Shown piece by piece: positions 37,001 through 48,099 of a DNA stretch of 64,000 bases. How positions within the stretch are numbered: the stretch's first letter is position 1; each line of letters opens with the position of its first letter. The stretch spans positions 7,005,527-7,069,526 of the forward strand of contig CM043870.1 in NCBI GenBank assembly GCA_023846275.1, read 5' to 3'. Made by a program: the position numbers and the translations under genes. This DNA comes from Vanilla planifolia. Lineage: Eukaryota; Streptophyta; Magnoliopsida; Asparagales; Orchidaceae. A model generated the notes under the pieces. It searched no databases and had not been told where the DNA came from. It worked only from the letters and a program-made list of their open reading frames with translations.

Positions 37001-39322
37001 CAAATATTATATAACCTAAAATTTGTAACCAGAGCAATATGATTTACATTAATCTTATATTATGCTATAGATCTAATACAAATTATCATTGTTGATGCCA
37101 AAGACTAGCTTGCAGACATGTGAAAGAGCAAGTTGCATATACATGCATGATCCTTATGTTTTGGCAACAAAAGATCTTTCAAGTTAGCAAGCCTATCTTG
37201 CAAGACGTCAACAACCTAGAAGGAAGACAAAAGATAGGAATGATGGATTACATCTTAATATACCAAAAGAGCTACAAATGGGAAAGAGAATGATCTACCA
37301 CTACATCCCAACCAATTTCAATAAACAGACCCTTCTCAAGCCTCATTCTTTAGTTCTGAAGAAGAAACTTTTCTCATTTGCTATGTATCTCTACATTTCT
37401 TTTTCTTGGAACTCCCTCAACTAGCTTGCCTTTGTAGACTAAAACCCTCCTTAAACTACAATTGGACACTGCCAATACTCATGCTTCAATAATCAAAACC
37501 TCCAACTTGGAGAGCATAACAAAGATATCGACTTCATCCTCCTCCAACAGAACCTTCTTAGACTGTCTAACTTGACAAAAGCCCCTTGGAATTCTATAGT
37601 GGCTATCCCAAATTCTCTTACTCTAAATAAATCACTTAGAACTACCTTGAATTTGTCCTTGGTTGGAAAGTCATAAAAATAAAGTCCTATGCTCCTATTT
37701 TCAACTTCTTTATGGATCAATGCACAATTTGAAGACAACGATGGTGATGATAAATTAGAGGCTTACCAAAAAAAAAAATTCAAATCAATACATGGGATTG
37801 CTAGGATTCATTAGATTCATGACAAGAAAAGAAAGCATAGATAAAGAAAACAACAGGAGCACAGTTTTTATGCATTGGCCATTTGGAATAGATCAAGATG
37901 TAAACAAAGAGAAAAAGAGAATGGAGAGATAGAGAGAGAGGAAACATTTTAATAACATGAAAACCTCACAAAATGGGAACAAGAATTTTTATGACAGGTT
38001 GCAGACCTCCACTAAACTATTCGATTATAGAAGTTCCCTTCAATTACAAAGACCCCCTGATAAGGATATGAGAATCACGATTCAACTAAAGAAACTTAAT
38101 GAAAGCTAGGAGTTTATAAGCTATGAGCTAGAGGAGAATAAGTGTGTTGGCACAGATTATGTATAAACTTCTAGATACACTTATAAGCAAAGAGCAATGC
38201 ACTCAAAATATTTGTTACCATGCACAATAGACAATTCAAGCTCTATTTGGCTAGTTTAGGCAATGGATATCTCCCCAATGACCAAAGATCTAGGTCACTA
38301 AGTGCAAATCCATGAGAATATGACATCTTTTTCGAAACAGGGATAGTAATCTTTAGAAGTTAAGCTCTGGACTTTGGGCTTTGGCTGCTAGATTGGACCA
38401 TTGAAGGGTGAAGTTTGGTCACTTCAGTGAGAAACAAAAGTTGGAATCAAACTCCGAAACAAAAGATAAAGATTGGTATCATGACAAAAGAGAGCCATGG
38501 TTGGGCTGAAGAGGCAGCGAGGACACTATCCAATAGCCAAGATGGGCCCACTAGGAGCTTCTTGTTGAATGAAATATGCAAGAGAAGCTCTGTGGACGAT
38601 GCAAGCATCGATGAAGGGCAACGGAGATCACAATCCAACTGATCGGATAGCAAACTTTCTTTGCTTTGAAATATCTTTGGAAAACTGCCGATGTCAGTCG
38701 GTAATTTTTAGCTCTAATACATTACATGCTAGGATTGGGAGCAAAAATCTTGGCCTAAGTTATTATATATTTGTTTCCACATAAGTCAATTATCATATTT
38801 TTGCCGCTCAATCTACAATGTGAACTAAATTGAATAAACTAACATTCAGATTATGCCCAAAACAAAAAACTCCTCTCGAGAATGCGTGAAAATATCCGAT
38901 TCCGGACGCACAGAGGTCCAGATTCGAGATAAAAAAACAACAGATCTGGCAGAATATATCCAAAATCATTAAAAATGAGTCCACCAACCTTGCCTCCAGA
39001 TAGATATAGAGCCAGCAGCTTGACGGCTTGAAGCGCAGTCGGCGCAGAAGAATTGATCTCATCGATCACCAGCTGCGCGGAACGTACATCAAATGAGACG
39101 ATAGATCACAAGAACAATCAGATAGAAGGATGAGATTGAGCGATCGAGAATTACCTGGTAGGAACCCAGAGCTATGTAGGAGCGGTAGACGATGGAGTCG
39201 CGCTCAACGGTATCATCGGTCGACAGGTTCGGAATGTTGCTATTGTTGATCGCCGCTTGATAAGCGCCGAGGTAGAAGTTGTTCCGGAGGCCGAAGAGCA
39301 GATCTGGTGAAGTCGAAGCCAT
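28944..39322 (-). CDS. COPE: Coatomer subunit epsilon
   Basis: Seven exons on the minus strand: 39322-39155, 39072-38989, 31104-30953, 30182-30047, 29968-29813, 29728-29649, 29037-28944. They join to 289 residues, the normal size. The start SPDLLFGLRNNFYLGAYQ, VERDSIVYRSYIALGSYQ and the segment LNGKAVCCMHMGRFDEAET are hallmark epsilon-COP sequences. The protein is an all-helical TPR-like solenoid in the COPI coat, where it stabilises alpha-COP in retrograde Golgi-to-ER vesicles. Splice sites are GT-AG. Exon 3 supplies DSALSSLREWLSDAAIGNNP, exon 4 the HRSDYAEKQL block and exon 7 QLKLSHPEHLLVKRVASAED before the stop. Intron 2 is about 7.9 kb and carries a LINE remnant. The 5' end faces the alcohol dehydrogenase gene. 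Confidence 0.95.
34010..34049. repeat. (GA)n microsatellite
   Basis: About 20 AG/GA units in coatomer intron 2, preceded by a degenerate purine-rich lead-in. Confidence 0.9.
35161..36600 (-). mobile_element. LINE (L1-type) reverse-transcriptase C-terminal remnant
   Basis: Reading the minus strand, a degraded but collinear LINE ORF2 tail is visible: KYLGIPLTTSIL near 36390, then EKLIRSFIWNG and SWDKVSKLKSHDGGWGV at 36240-36100, matching the region after the polymerase domain of plant LINEs. The RNase-H-proximal IWRNRNVKIHEQ near 35220-35260 follows. Stops and frameshifts interrupt it. It lies in the same orientation as the coatomer gene, in its second intron. A short ORF at 37738-37493 on the same strand might be ORF1 debris but is not recognisable. 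Confidence 0.75.
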
Positions 39323-39849
39323 GCAGGCACGCCGAGACGGACAAGGAAAGGAGGGGGCGCTTACTTCTTCTCAGCCCCTTTTCTTCAATTTATTATGTTG
39401 TCCGCTGGGTCACGTTAAGTCTTGGTTTGTTAGTAGTCCTTCATTAGGGCTCAATCACAGAATTATTTTTTATTAATATTAATAATTTACAATTTTTAGG
39501 ACGTCAGTTTTTTTAATCATGTTCAGGCATGTATTTGAATTATTTAGTAATATAGACTTTTTTATTTACAATATTTGAATATTTTCTTTTTTTTTCTTTA
39601 TTGTAATTTCTTAATAGCAATTAATAGAAGAAAGACGTTGAATCATTGATTAATGGGAACCGTCGGATCTGAGATAATCAATTCGAGGATCTTCATGAGA
39701 TCATGGTGGCGTAATTACCACGTTACCCTTACATAGGTCACCCATAACGTCTGTGGTTGAAAAGTTAAAGCACTTTCCCAACCATAAATTAATGGGGCAG
39801 TCCTTGACATAGCTAGCTGCTCTCGGCCACGGTGACAGTGTCTGTGACA
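39323..39849. promoter_or_regulatory. Divergent promoter region between coatomer epsilon and alcohol dehydrogenase genes
   Basis: 527 bp separate the two start codons. The coatomer side is GC-rich near its ATG; the middle (39460-39600) is AT-rich with poly(T) runs. I see no diagnostic promoter element I would rely on. Confidence 0.55.
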
Positions 39850-40290
39850 ATGGAGAATGGCAAGAACGTTTCGCCAGAGAAGGAGCATCCGAGGAAAGCC
39901 TACGGTCTGGCGGCGAAGGACGCTTCCGGCGTGCTTTCTCCCTTCACTTTCTCGAGAAGGTATCACTTCGTCTTCTTATTCTTTGTAAGCTTCCCGTTTC
40001 CTTGGGCGAGAGGTCTCTTCTCTGTTGAGCGATCTGGCCATCGCCAAATGATATGAAAGAACATTTATGAAATATTGTTTTCAGTAGAGTAAGAATCGAA
40101 GCGGAATACGGAGTACTCTATTTCGGCAATGGGAGTTGAGAGTTAAAACTGTTAGCAAACTTTTAAGTGTTTGTTAGTACTTTTTAAGTATTGATTAGCA
40201 TATTTTAAATGTTTTGTTAGTTTGTTAGTATTTTTAAGAATTTAAATGTTTAAATAATTTTAAATATTAGGAACAAATATTTGGGAGATT

Positions 40291-40337
<47 letters not shown>

Positions 40338-42599
40338 GGCTATAAACTGATGTAATTGTTGCTTTGTGAATATGAATGCATGAATGAAATGTTCATAGCT
40401 TTTTGTTTTCCTGCTGCTTAAGCTTTCTGCTGTCATTATCAAATTTCTCTCAACACTTTATTTCCATCAAAAACTAAGTCAGATTCAAAAGGGATTTCAG
40501 GATTTCTAATTTGGGGATGTGATAAGACTTGGTGTGAAGTTCCAAGGAAGAAATTATCTATGAAACTTTTGATGTTGATCTTCATTCCTTGTATTTTAGA
40601 TGAAGTGATGATGGGTAGTTGGGACGCAGTTATGCACCACCTACTTGCATTTGTAACAGGGGACCACGTTCCAAAAATGATTTTAATCACTTGTTCCTTA
40701 AAATTGTTCATATCAACTGACTACTTTACCCACTTTAACTCGTATAGAACACTACAATTTGGTCCTAATAATTGAGTTTGACTGCATGAATCTTCTAATA
40801 AGATTGTATTGTGTACATTAGTAGTTATTCATTAACATTCAAGCACAACAAGTCCTTTGTGTTAGTCTCTCAACAACATTTTCTTGGTTCTATTTCTCTC
40901 TTTTCATAGGAGAAAATTCCAACAACTTATGACTCTGAACAAGCTGGACTAATCGAAGGAAATGTACCGTTTTACTCTACGATTGGACTTTCATGTGCAT
41001 GAGCTACTCTCATCTAGCCATCCTTCAATTGATTCCATGGGTTTCTGTTTAACATGGGGAAGGAACTATTTGCGGGGATTCTGTTTAATAAGAAGAAAAA
41101 ATTCAAACGAAGATGATGAAAGTAAAAACCATAAACTAAAAATTTCTTTACCATTACCAATTCAACATTTTCAAACCGAACGGAAATGACTAATTTCTGT
41201 TTGCTAGATTTGGATGATCTTTCTAATCGGCTTTAAAAAGTTGTACGATGAATGTCCTTCACATTTTACTCTTTTATTTGTTCTTTCATAAAAAGGTGTT
41301 TGTTGCTTATCCAGGCTAAACAATTTAATTGACATTTTTGTGAAGAATATGATCAATAACCTCAACATGCTCAAACTGTGTGACAGGAACAATGGTGATG
41401 ATGATGTTACCATAAAGATATTATACTGTGGCATTTGTCACACAGATCTACACGGCGTGAAGAATGATTGGAAAAATACTGTCTACCCAATTGTTCCAGG
41501 GTATGTGCATGCAGTGTGAACAAAGTCAATGCTGCAGTACTTTTATCCTCAAAGAATTGTGTTTAAAATGAAATTTTTTTCATAGACACGAGATCGTTGG
41601 CATTGTTACTGAAGTTGGGAGCAATGTTCAAAAGTTCAAAGTGGGAGACAAGGTTGGCGTCGGCTGCATGGTTGGTTCGTGTCGTTCTTGCAATAGTTGT
41701 TGCCAAAATCTGGAGAATTATTGCCCCAAGTTGATTCTCACTTATAACTCAATCTATACCGATGGGACGATGACCTATGGAGGTTATTCTGATATGATTG
41801 TTGTTGATGAGCATTTTGTGGTGAGGTTCCCCGATAACTTGGCCATGGACAAGGGTGCACCATTGCTCTGTGCTGGAATAACGGTTTACAGCCCTATGAA
41901 GTACTTCGGCCTAAACGATCCGGGAAAGCACCTGGGAGTCGTTGGCCTGGGAGGGCTGGGCCATGTTGCAGTCAAGTTTGGCAAGGCTTTTGGCATGAAG
42001 GTCACCGTCATAAGCACGTCACCAAAGAAGAAAGACGAAGCCATCTCCAAGCTGGGTGCTGACGACTTCCTCATCAGCAGCGACTCGGCACAGATGCAGG
42101 TGATCTCTTATTCCCTCTCCGTAGGTTCATCTTTAACGTAGTAATAAGGCGATCTTTTGTTCTCTGCAGGCCGCAATGGGCACCTTGGACGGCATCATTG
42201 ACACAGTATCAGCACAGCACGATGTCGTGCCGCTGATCTTCTTGTTGAAGACCCATGGAAAGATGGTCATGGTTGGTATACCACCGCGGCCACTGGAGCT
42301 GCCCGTCTTCCCTCTCATAATGGGTATAACTCCTCTCTTCTGCTGAACCTTCTTGCTCTGTGGGCTGCCTCATCGGACGAGTCTGTTTGTGTTCAGGAGG
42401 GAAGATCCTGGCTGGGAGCGGCATTGGTGGGATGGAAGACACGCAGGAGATGTTAGATTTTGCGGCAAAGCACGACATAGGTGCAGACATCGAGCTCATC
42501 AGTGCCGACTATGTCAACAAGGCGATGGAGAGGCTGGCGAAGGCTGACGTGAAATACAGATTTGTGATCGATGTGGGAAATACTTTGGCTGCAGCTTGA
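39850..42599 (+). CDS. CAD: Cinnamyl-alcohol/mannitol-type alcohol dehydrogenase
   Basis: Five exons, 39850-39959, 41387-41500, 41586-42099, 42170-42323 and 42397-42599, join in frame to 364 residues. This is a zinc-dependent medium-chain dehydrogenase. Catalytic-zinc ligands C51 ([10 protein letters not shown]), H76 (GHE) and C170 are present, as are the four structural-zinc cysteines C107, C110, C113 and C121 in GSCRSCNSC...YC. The nucleotide-binding GLGGLG is at 195-200, followed by VISTSPKKK; a serine there is associated with NADPH preference in CADs. Proteins of this type are annotated as probable mannitol or cinnamyl-alcohol dehydrogenases and reduce aromatic aldehydes; sequence alone does not settle the substrate, and true lignin CAD is a separate subgroup. 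The first intron (1.4 kb) contains a 44-base poly(T) run. Cytosolic; no targeting signal seen. Confidence 0.93.
40293..40336. repeat. Poly(T) tract, 44 bases
   Basis: Uninterrupted T run in intron 1 of the alcohol dehydrogenase gene. It could be the reverse-oriented tail of a retroposed sequence, but no SINE or LINE body is recognisable beside it; length may also be affected by sequencing. Confidence 0.9.
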
Positions 42600-43273
42600 A
42601 GAGTTTGAAGGTTGGTTTTGCTTCTATCTGATCTTTCTTGCTTTCTCCCGTGGTGTGTTATTATCTATCGTTTGTACTGCGTTCTAAATGCTTCAGTGGC
42701 TTGGTAAGCTTTATGTTCCTTCGTTATGCTGATATGTGCGTTCTGTTTGACTTCGACTGAGGATATTTAGCTTATGTCCATAATTCAACACCACCCCTGA
42801 AAACAAAAGTTATTTTTGTACTGATCTCTGTAGCTCAACGTAGCAAAACGTGGCTAAGAAGAGTGAACAGTATGAGGTTTGTTCTACTTGAATTTAGAAA
42901 TTCAACAAGTTGGAGCTAAAGCTCATGCTTTGGCAATTTGTGATAGATCAAGAAGAAGCTGTGGAAAGTCTGTTGGTTCTGGCAAAATTCTCTCACCACT
43001 AATTAGAAATAAAATTGTTGTTAGAAAATTGATTGACAAAACCATTGCTCAAGCTGGAGAGTAACACCATGATACCAACAAAAATATGACAGCACAAGAA
43101 TTCTAAATTGTATGAGATGAAAAATTAGCTAATAACTAGCTCACAAATCAAAGTTGGTAGTGTTCATTCCAAAAATTTAGTGGTAATTAGAAAAGGTTAC
43201 AAAAAAAAAAAGACTAAATCTTTTAAAAGCTAAACAGATTGCTTAGGACGTTGATTGAAAGATTATGATTGTT
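42600..43273. other. Downstream of alcohol dehydrogenase, no gene seen
   Basis: Contains the dehydrogenase 3' UTR, then AT-rich DNA. A CATGATACCAAC motif near 43067 resembles a mutated reverse-oriented retrotransposon primer-binding site, so some of this may be transposon debris. Confidence 0.45.
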
Positions 43274-43610
43274 TCAGCCTTAGCTTAAGTGGATGTCGGG
43301 AAAATTTCAGAAATATTGTCATTGAATTTTTATTAGCAGTTGGGAAAGTTAAACGGTTTTGCTTAATGTTGGATTGGACGATCGTCTATGATTTGCATGG
43401 TTATAAATTGATCTAAAAGAGGTTATGGGGTTCCACCAGTGTATTCGTATATACTTCATATTTTGTACATTATTTTCTTAAAAAAATCCAACAAAAAAAG
43501 TGTTTTTGTAATCCTAATCTTGCCTATTTTTTGTATTTTGGTATTTTAGCAAGGCTAGACTAAAGATTGTAGTTCCTAGTTACCACATAAAAAATGATTG
43601 GCTGTATTTT
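43274..43610 (+). repeat. Left LTR of the Ty3/gypsy element
   Basis: Matches the right LTR in order: TTAATGTTGGATTGG, AATCATCTACTATTTG-like, TTATAAATT, a poly(A)TCCAA block, TTTTGTGTATTTT-like, then CCTAG(C/T)(C/T)ACCACATA. Old, strongly diverged. Confidence 0.7.
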
Positions 43611-43829
43611 TCAAAGAAAGGAATTCAAGGGTGGAAGTTCTTAACGTCAAACCTGATAGAGAAGGTTCGTGTGTCATTTCGAAGCACTTCGCAAACTTGG
43701 AGTTGGTTGTGGAAGGTCTTCAGTAAATTTTTGTAGAGGATTCCAAGTGAATCCACTAGGAGCAAAACGAATTGTATTATGAGTTGGTCGTGTGCATAAA
43801 GCAATTCAAGTTGCAACATTTTGACAAGA

Positions 43830-44600
43830 GAATGAGCTCTATGTGAAGATTCCTTAACCAAAGTCTTCAATGGCATTAGGAATGCTGAGGAGTTGGAAAA
43901 CTTCTTGTGGGATATGGAGCAATACTTCAATTTTGCTCATGTATCAGATGCAGAGAAGTTGACCATTTTCAATATGTATCTCGTGGGAGATGAAAAATTA
44001 TGATAAAGAATGCTGAGCATTAATGATGTAAAAGATGGTAGGTTGAAAAATGATATATGAGAAAAGTTCAAGAGAGAAATGAAGGGTTAATTTCTCTCTT
44101 ACAATGCTTCTTGGGTGGCTTAAGAAGCTTTGAAAAATTTTGAAGCACAGTAGACTATGTGGGAATACGTCACGAAATTCGGTTTCTTGATGTTGGATAT
44201 TCAGAATATGTTTGAGAAGGACAAGCATTTTAACCTCTTTTTTTGAGCTACAACCTTGGGTACAATTGGAGCTTCAATACCAAAATATGAAGGACTACTA
44301 AGTGCAATCACTGCCAATAATACTCTCATGAACTTAAAGAGTCTCCAAAGCTTTAGATGGCCCTTCAAAATCTAAAGAAAAATACAAAAGAGATGAGAAT
44401 AGAAGAGGGATGCAAAGAAGCAAGATGGGAGTGAGAAGAATGATAAAGACAAACAGAAATAAATATTGTATTTCTTCTAAGGTATAAATAATCCAATTAA
44501 TCAAAAAGATTATTTTTTGTGCAATGGACCTCATTGTGTTGAAGATTGTCTCAAGAATCAGAAGCTTAATGTCCTTATGGTTGAGAAAACTAATGAAGGA
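43830..44600 (+). pseudogene. gag pseudogene of the Ty3/gypsy element
   Basis: The plus strand near 43863-44003 reads VFNGIRNAEELENF followed by LWDMEQYF and DAEKLTIFNMYLVGDEKL, the capsid signature of plant Ty3/gypsy gag, then hits stops. A zinc-knuckle remnant (CNGPHCVEDC, first cysteine lost) lies near 44520-44550. Cannot make a protein. Confidence 0.8.
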
Positions 44601-45272
44601 ATCCAATAAAGAAATTCCTCACTTGTCATTCATTTGTAATTACTCAATCCATTGGTATATGGTTCAAGCGAAATATTGAACACAAGTAATGATGTGTTTG
44701 TTTCTCATTCATTGTTATTGCATGTCTCAGCAAAAACGATTAACCAAAAGATTATGGCAATTATGATAATGATGGACATAGGTGCTACACACATTCATAG
44801 CTACAAGGCTTGTGTAGAAATTTGGGTTGTGAGTAAACAAGTGCCCTAGTTTCCTAAAAATAGTAAATGCAAAGGCTCCAATTGTGGTTGGAATGTCTTA
44901 CAAAGTACCATTAACTTTGGAAAGTTGGATGGGAAATGATAATTTACTAGCCATTCTATTGGATGATTTTGATTTAATCTTTAGAGTATACTTTTGTAAA
45001 AAGTCTACAATAACCCTAATGCTTCACCTTAATGAGATTATGGTGATGTAGGAGGAAACTCCTTGCTTTCTATATTGCTTCCATCCATATGGAAGAAGAG
45101 AGTTGAAAGGAAGAGCAAAATAAAATGTATTTCAACAATGCAACTAGAAAAGGAGTTGAAAATGAGTAAAGATACCTTCTTTATTGTATTGATCAAGATC
45201 AAGGAGGATTAGGTAAGTGATATACCTAATGTAATTTTAGAAATTCTTAAGGAATTTGTAGGCATTATTCTT

Positions 45273-47583
45273 ATGATGTTGCTCAAAAATCTACCTCTAA
45301 GAAGAGAGATTGATCACAAAGTTGAGTTGCTACTTAGTATCATTCCTCTTACACATCCACCAAATCAAACATCTTTATTGGAGTTGGTAGAATTGCACAA
45401 ACAACTAAATGAATTACTAGAAATTGGTTTCATTCAACCATCAAAAGCCCTACTTGGTGCCCCAATGTTATTTCAAAGAAAATAGAATAGTTCTTTATAG
45501 ATGTCTATGAATTATCGTGTACTAAAAAATGTGATAGTGAAAAACAAGTACCCAATTCCTTTGATGCATGATTTGCAGGGTCGATTATGCAATGCAATAA
45601 CATTCACTAAGTTAGACTTGCAATCAAGATATTGCCAAGTTAGAGTTGCAACTAGAAATGAAGTCATGACCACTTGCATAACTCGATATAGCTCTTTTGA
45701 TTTCTTAGTCATACCCTTTGGTTTGATGAATGCCCCTGCTAGATTCTGCAACTTGATGAATAATGTTCTTTTATGAATACTTTTGTGAGTTGTGATTTAA
45801 TTCGATGAGATCTTTTGATTTCTTAGTCATACCCTTTGGTTTGATAAATGCCCCTGTTAGATTCTGTAATTTAATGAATAATGTTATTTTATGAGTACCT
45901 TTGTGAGTTGTTGTGATTTAATTTGATGATATTATGATCTATAACAACTCTCTTAAAGAGCATGTGATACATTTGTGAAAAGTGTTGTATTAGTTAAAAG
46001 AATTTTAGTTTTATGCAAAGAAGAAAAAATGCTGATTTGTTAAGAGATAATGTTTCTCAGACACTTGGTTACCAATAATCAAGTGAGAATTGATCCAAAG
46101 AATGTGCAAGCCATTGTGGATTTGCAAGCTCTAATAAAGGTACCTGAGTTAAGGTCTTTTCTCAATTTAGCAAATTATTATCATAGATTTATTGCTGGAT
46201 AATGAAAGAAGACTATCCCATTTATGAATCTCTTGAAAAGGATTGAGAGGTAGAATTGGTCCGATGGTTATCAAGAGGTATTTGACAAACTCAAGGCTGT
46301 CATTTCCGGTGAACCGATGCTACAAACATGTTGAAAAGGGCTATTGGCAGGGTTTTCGTGTAGAAAGGCCACCCATTGTGTTTGGAAGCAAGAAACTAAA
46401 TTGTCTTTAAATTTGGAGGATATATTTGTTGGAAATGAAGTTTGTTGTGCAAACTATCAACATTTTCGGCACATTCTTTAAAATGTCAAAGAAATTGTCA
46501 CCAAAGTGATCTTATTAGCAAGAGATCCTAAATTGAATATGATTATGCATAGGAGCATAAGCCTAGTAGAAATAACCAGATTGTTGATGCGCTTAGTTCA
46601 AAAAGAGATATTTGTTGCCAACTATGCTGTTACTTCAGTGGAAGCAGACATGATGGAATAAATTAGGGATACTACTACTAACGACAAGAATTATGATAAG
46701 TTGTCGGAGTAAGTATAAAAGGGAATTGTGAAACAATACTAGATCAAGAAAAGATTCTTGATATCAAAAGATGACAAAGTATTTGTCCCTTAAGAGATCA
46801 CATGTGGAGAGAGCTATTGAAAGAGTCATATGATCCGTAACAAGCTAGACATCTTGATAGGGAAAGGATGTTAGATTTCTTGTCCCATTCCTACTCATGG
46901 CATAGAATGAAGGCTAATATTGAGCTCTATATCAAGGCTTGTTTGGTATGTCAATAAGATAAGATAAAGAGAAGAAAGGAAATAGGTTTGCTACAACCTC
47001 TTATTTCAAAGAAACCATGAGCATCAATTTTGATGAGCTTAATTAGTGGGTTTCAAAGATCGATGACATAGTCTTAATGATCGTGGTTATTGGTTGCTTC
47101 TCAAAGTATAATGTATTTATTGTTGTACCTCTACCTTATCCAAGGGATGTAGTTGCTAACTTATTTTACTAACATGTGTTTAAATACTTTGGTGTGCTTG
47201 AAAACATTGTGAGTGATTAGGATGTAAGATTTATAAAAAAATGATGGATATCATTGTTTAATTTAATAAAAATTAATTTGAAATTCTCTATAACCAACCA
47301 CTCAGAAACTGATGAACAAACTGAGAAGATAAATCAATTACTAGAAGAATACTCAAAACATTATGTCATGAGAAGTTAAAAGAATTAGTTAAAGTTATTG
47401 GACAATGTGAAGTTTTGTTATAACTTGCACAAGTCCTTAGCAATAGAGTTAAGTCCTTTTGAGTTGATTATGAGAAAACAACCTAATACTCTTTTAGAGA
47501 TTGCACAACAATGTTTAGTGAGAAGTGTCTATATTAAGCAAGTATGCTATAAACATAGAAGAGATACTTTAGAAAGCCTATGA
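45273..47583 (+). pseudogene. pol pseudogene (RT, RNase H, integrase) of the Ty3/gypsy element
   Basis: Reverse transcriptase starts with LPLRREIDHKVELL and continues through ELLEIGFIQPSKA, YPIPLMHDLQG, FTKLDLQSRYCQVRVA and FLVIPFGLMNAPARFCNLMN, all core gypsy RT motifs; the catalytic strand is changed to FDDIMIYNN after a stop. The integrase zinc finger region (HLDRERMLDFL...CLVCQ) lies at ~46842-46955 and NVKFCYNLHKSLAIELSPFEL near 47403. Stops and shifts interrupt all parts. An internal tandem duplication further disrupts the RT. Confidence 0.85.
45693..45929 (+). repeat. 118-bp tandem duplication within the RT pseudogene
   Basis: Copy 1 (45693-45810) and copy 2 (45811-~45929) both encode the PFGL.NAP..FCNLMNN motif and the TTTTATGA-TAC-TTTGTGAGTT tail, differing at a modest number of sites. 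Because 118 is not a multiple of three, it breaks the frame. It arose in the element after or during its decay. Confidence 0.8.
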
Positions 47584-48099
47584 TATCTTAAAAAAAAGTT
47601 GCAAAATGAATGAAGAAGTATGTAGATCAAAAGTGCAAGCAAGTAGAGTTCAATGTATTAAATAAAGTATTATTGAAGTTGACTCCACATATTTAGAAGA
47701 AAATTAGTAACTAACATATGCATTGTGGATTGATCCCGAAGTATGATTGATCACATGAAGTAGTTCAAAAGATTGGTAATATGGCTTATCAATTGAATTT
47801 GTGTGAAAGAATCAAGGTTTATCCAACCTTTCACATGAGCTTCTTAAAAAAATATCATAAAGATGGGTAGAGCCCTCATGAAGTCATACCAAGTGTGCTC
47901 CACCTATTGTGCCACAATAGTTTGATTGGGATGTAGAAACTGTTGAGTCGCCCTTGTGTTTGATAAGTCAAGTCTTAAATATTTAACATTTTATTCTAAT
48001 AGGTTTGTTTAGTGTGAAATAGATTTACATGTAAAGAACAAGTCATTCACTTTTGAAGATAGTAAACTAGTGATCTTCAAAGCACTTTGGAGTATTCAG

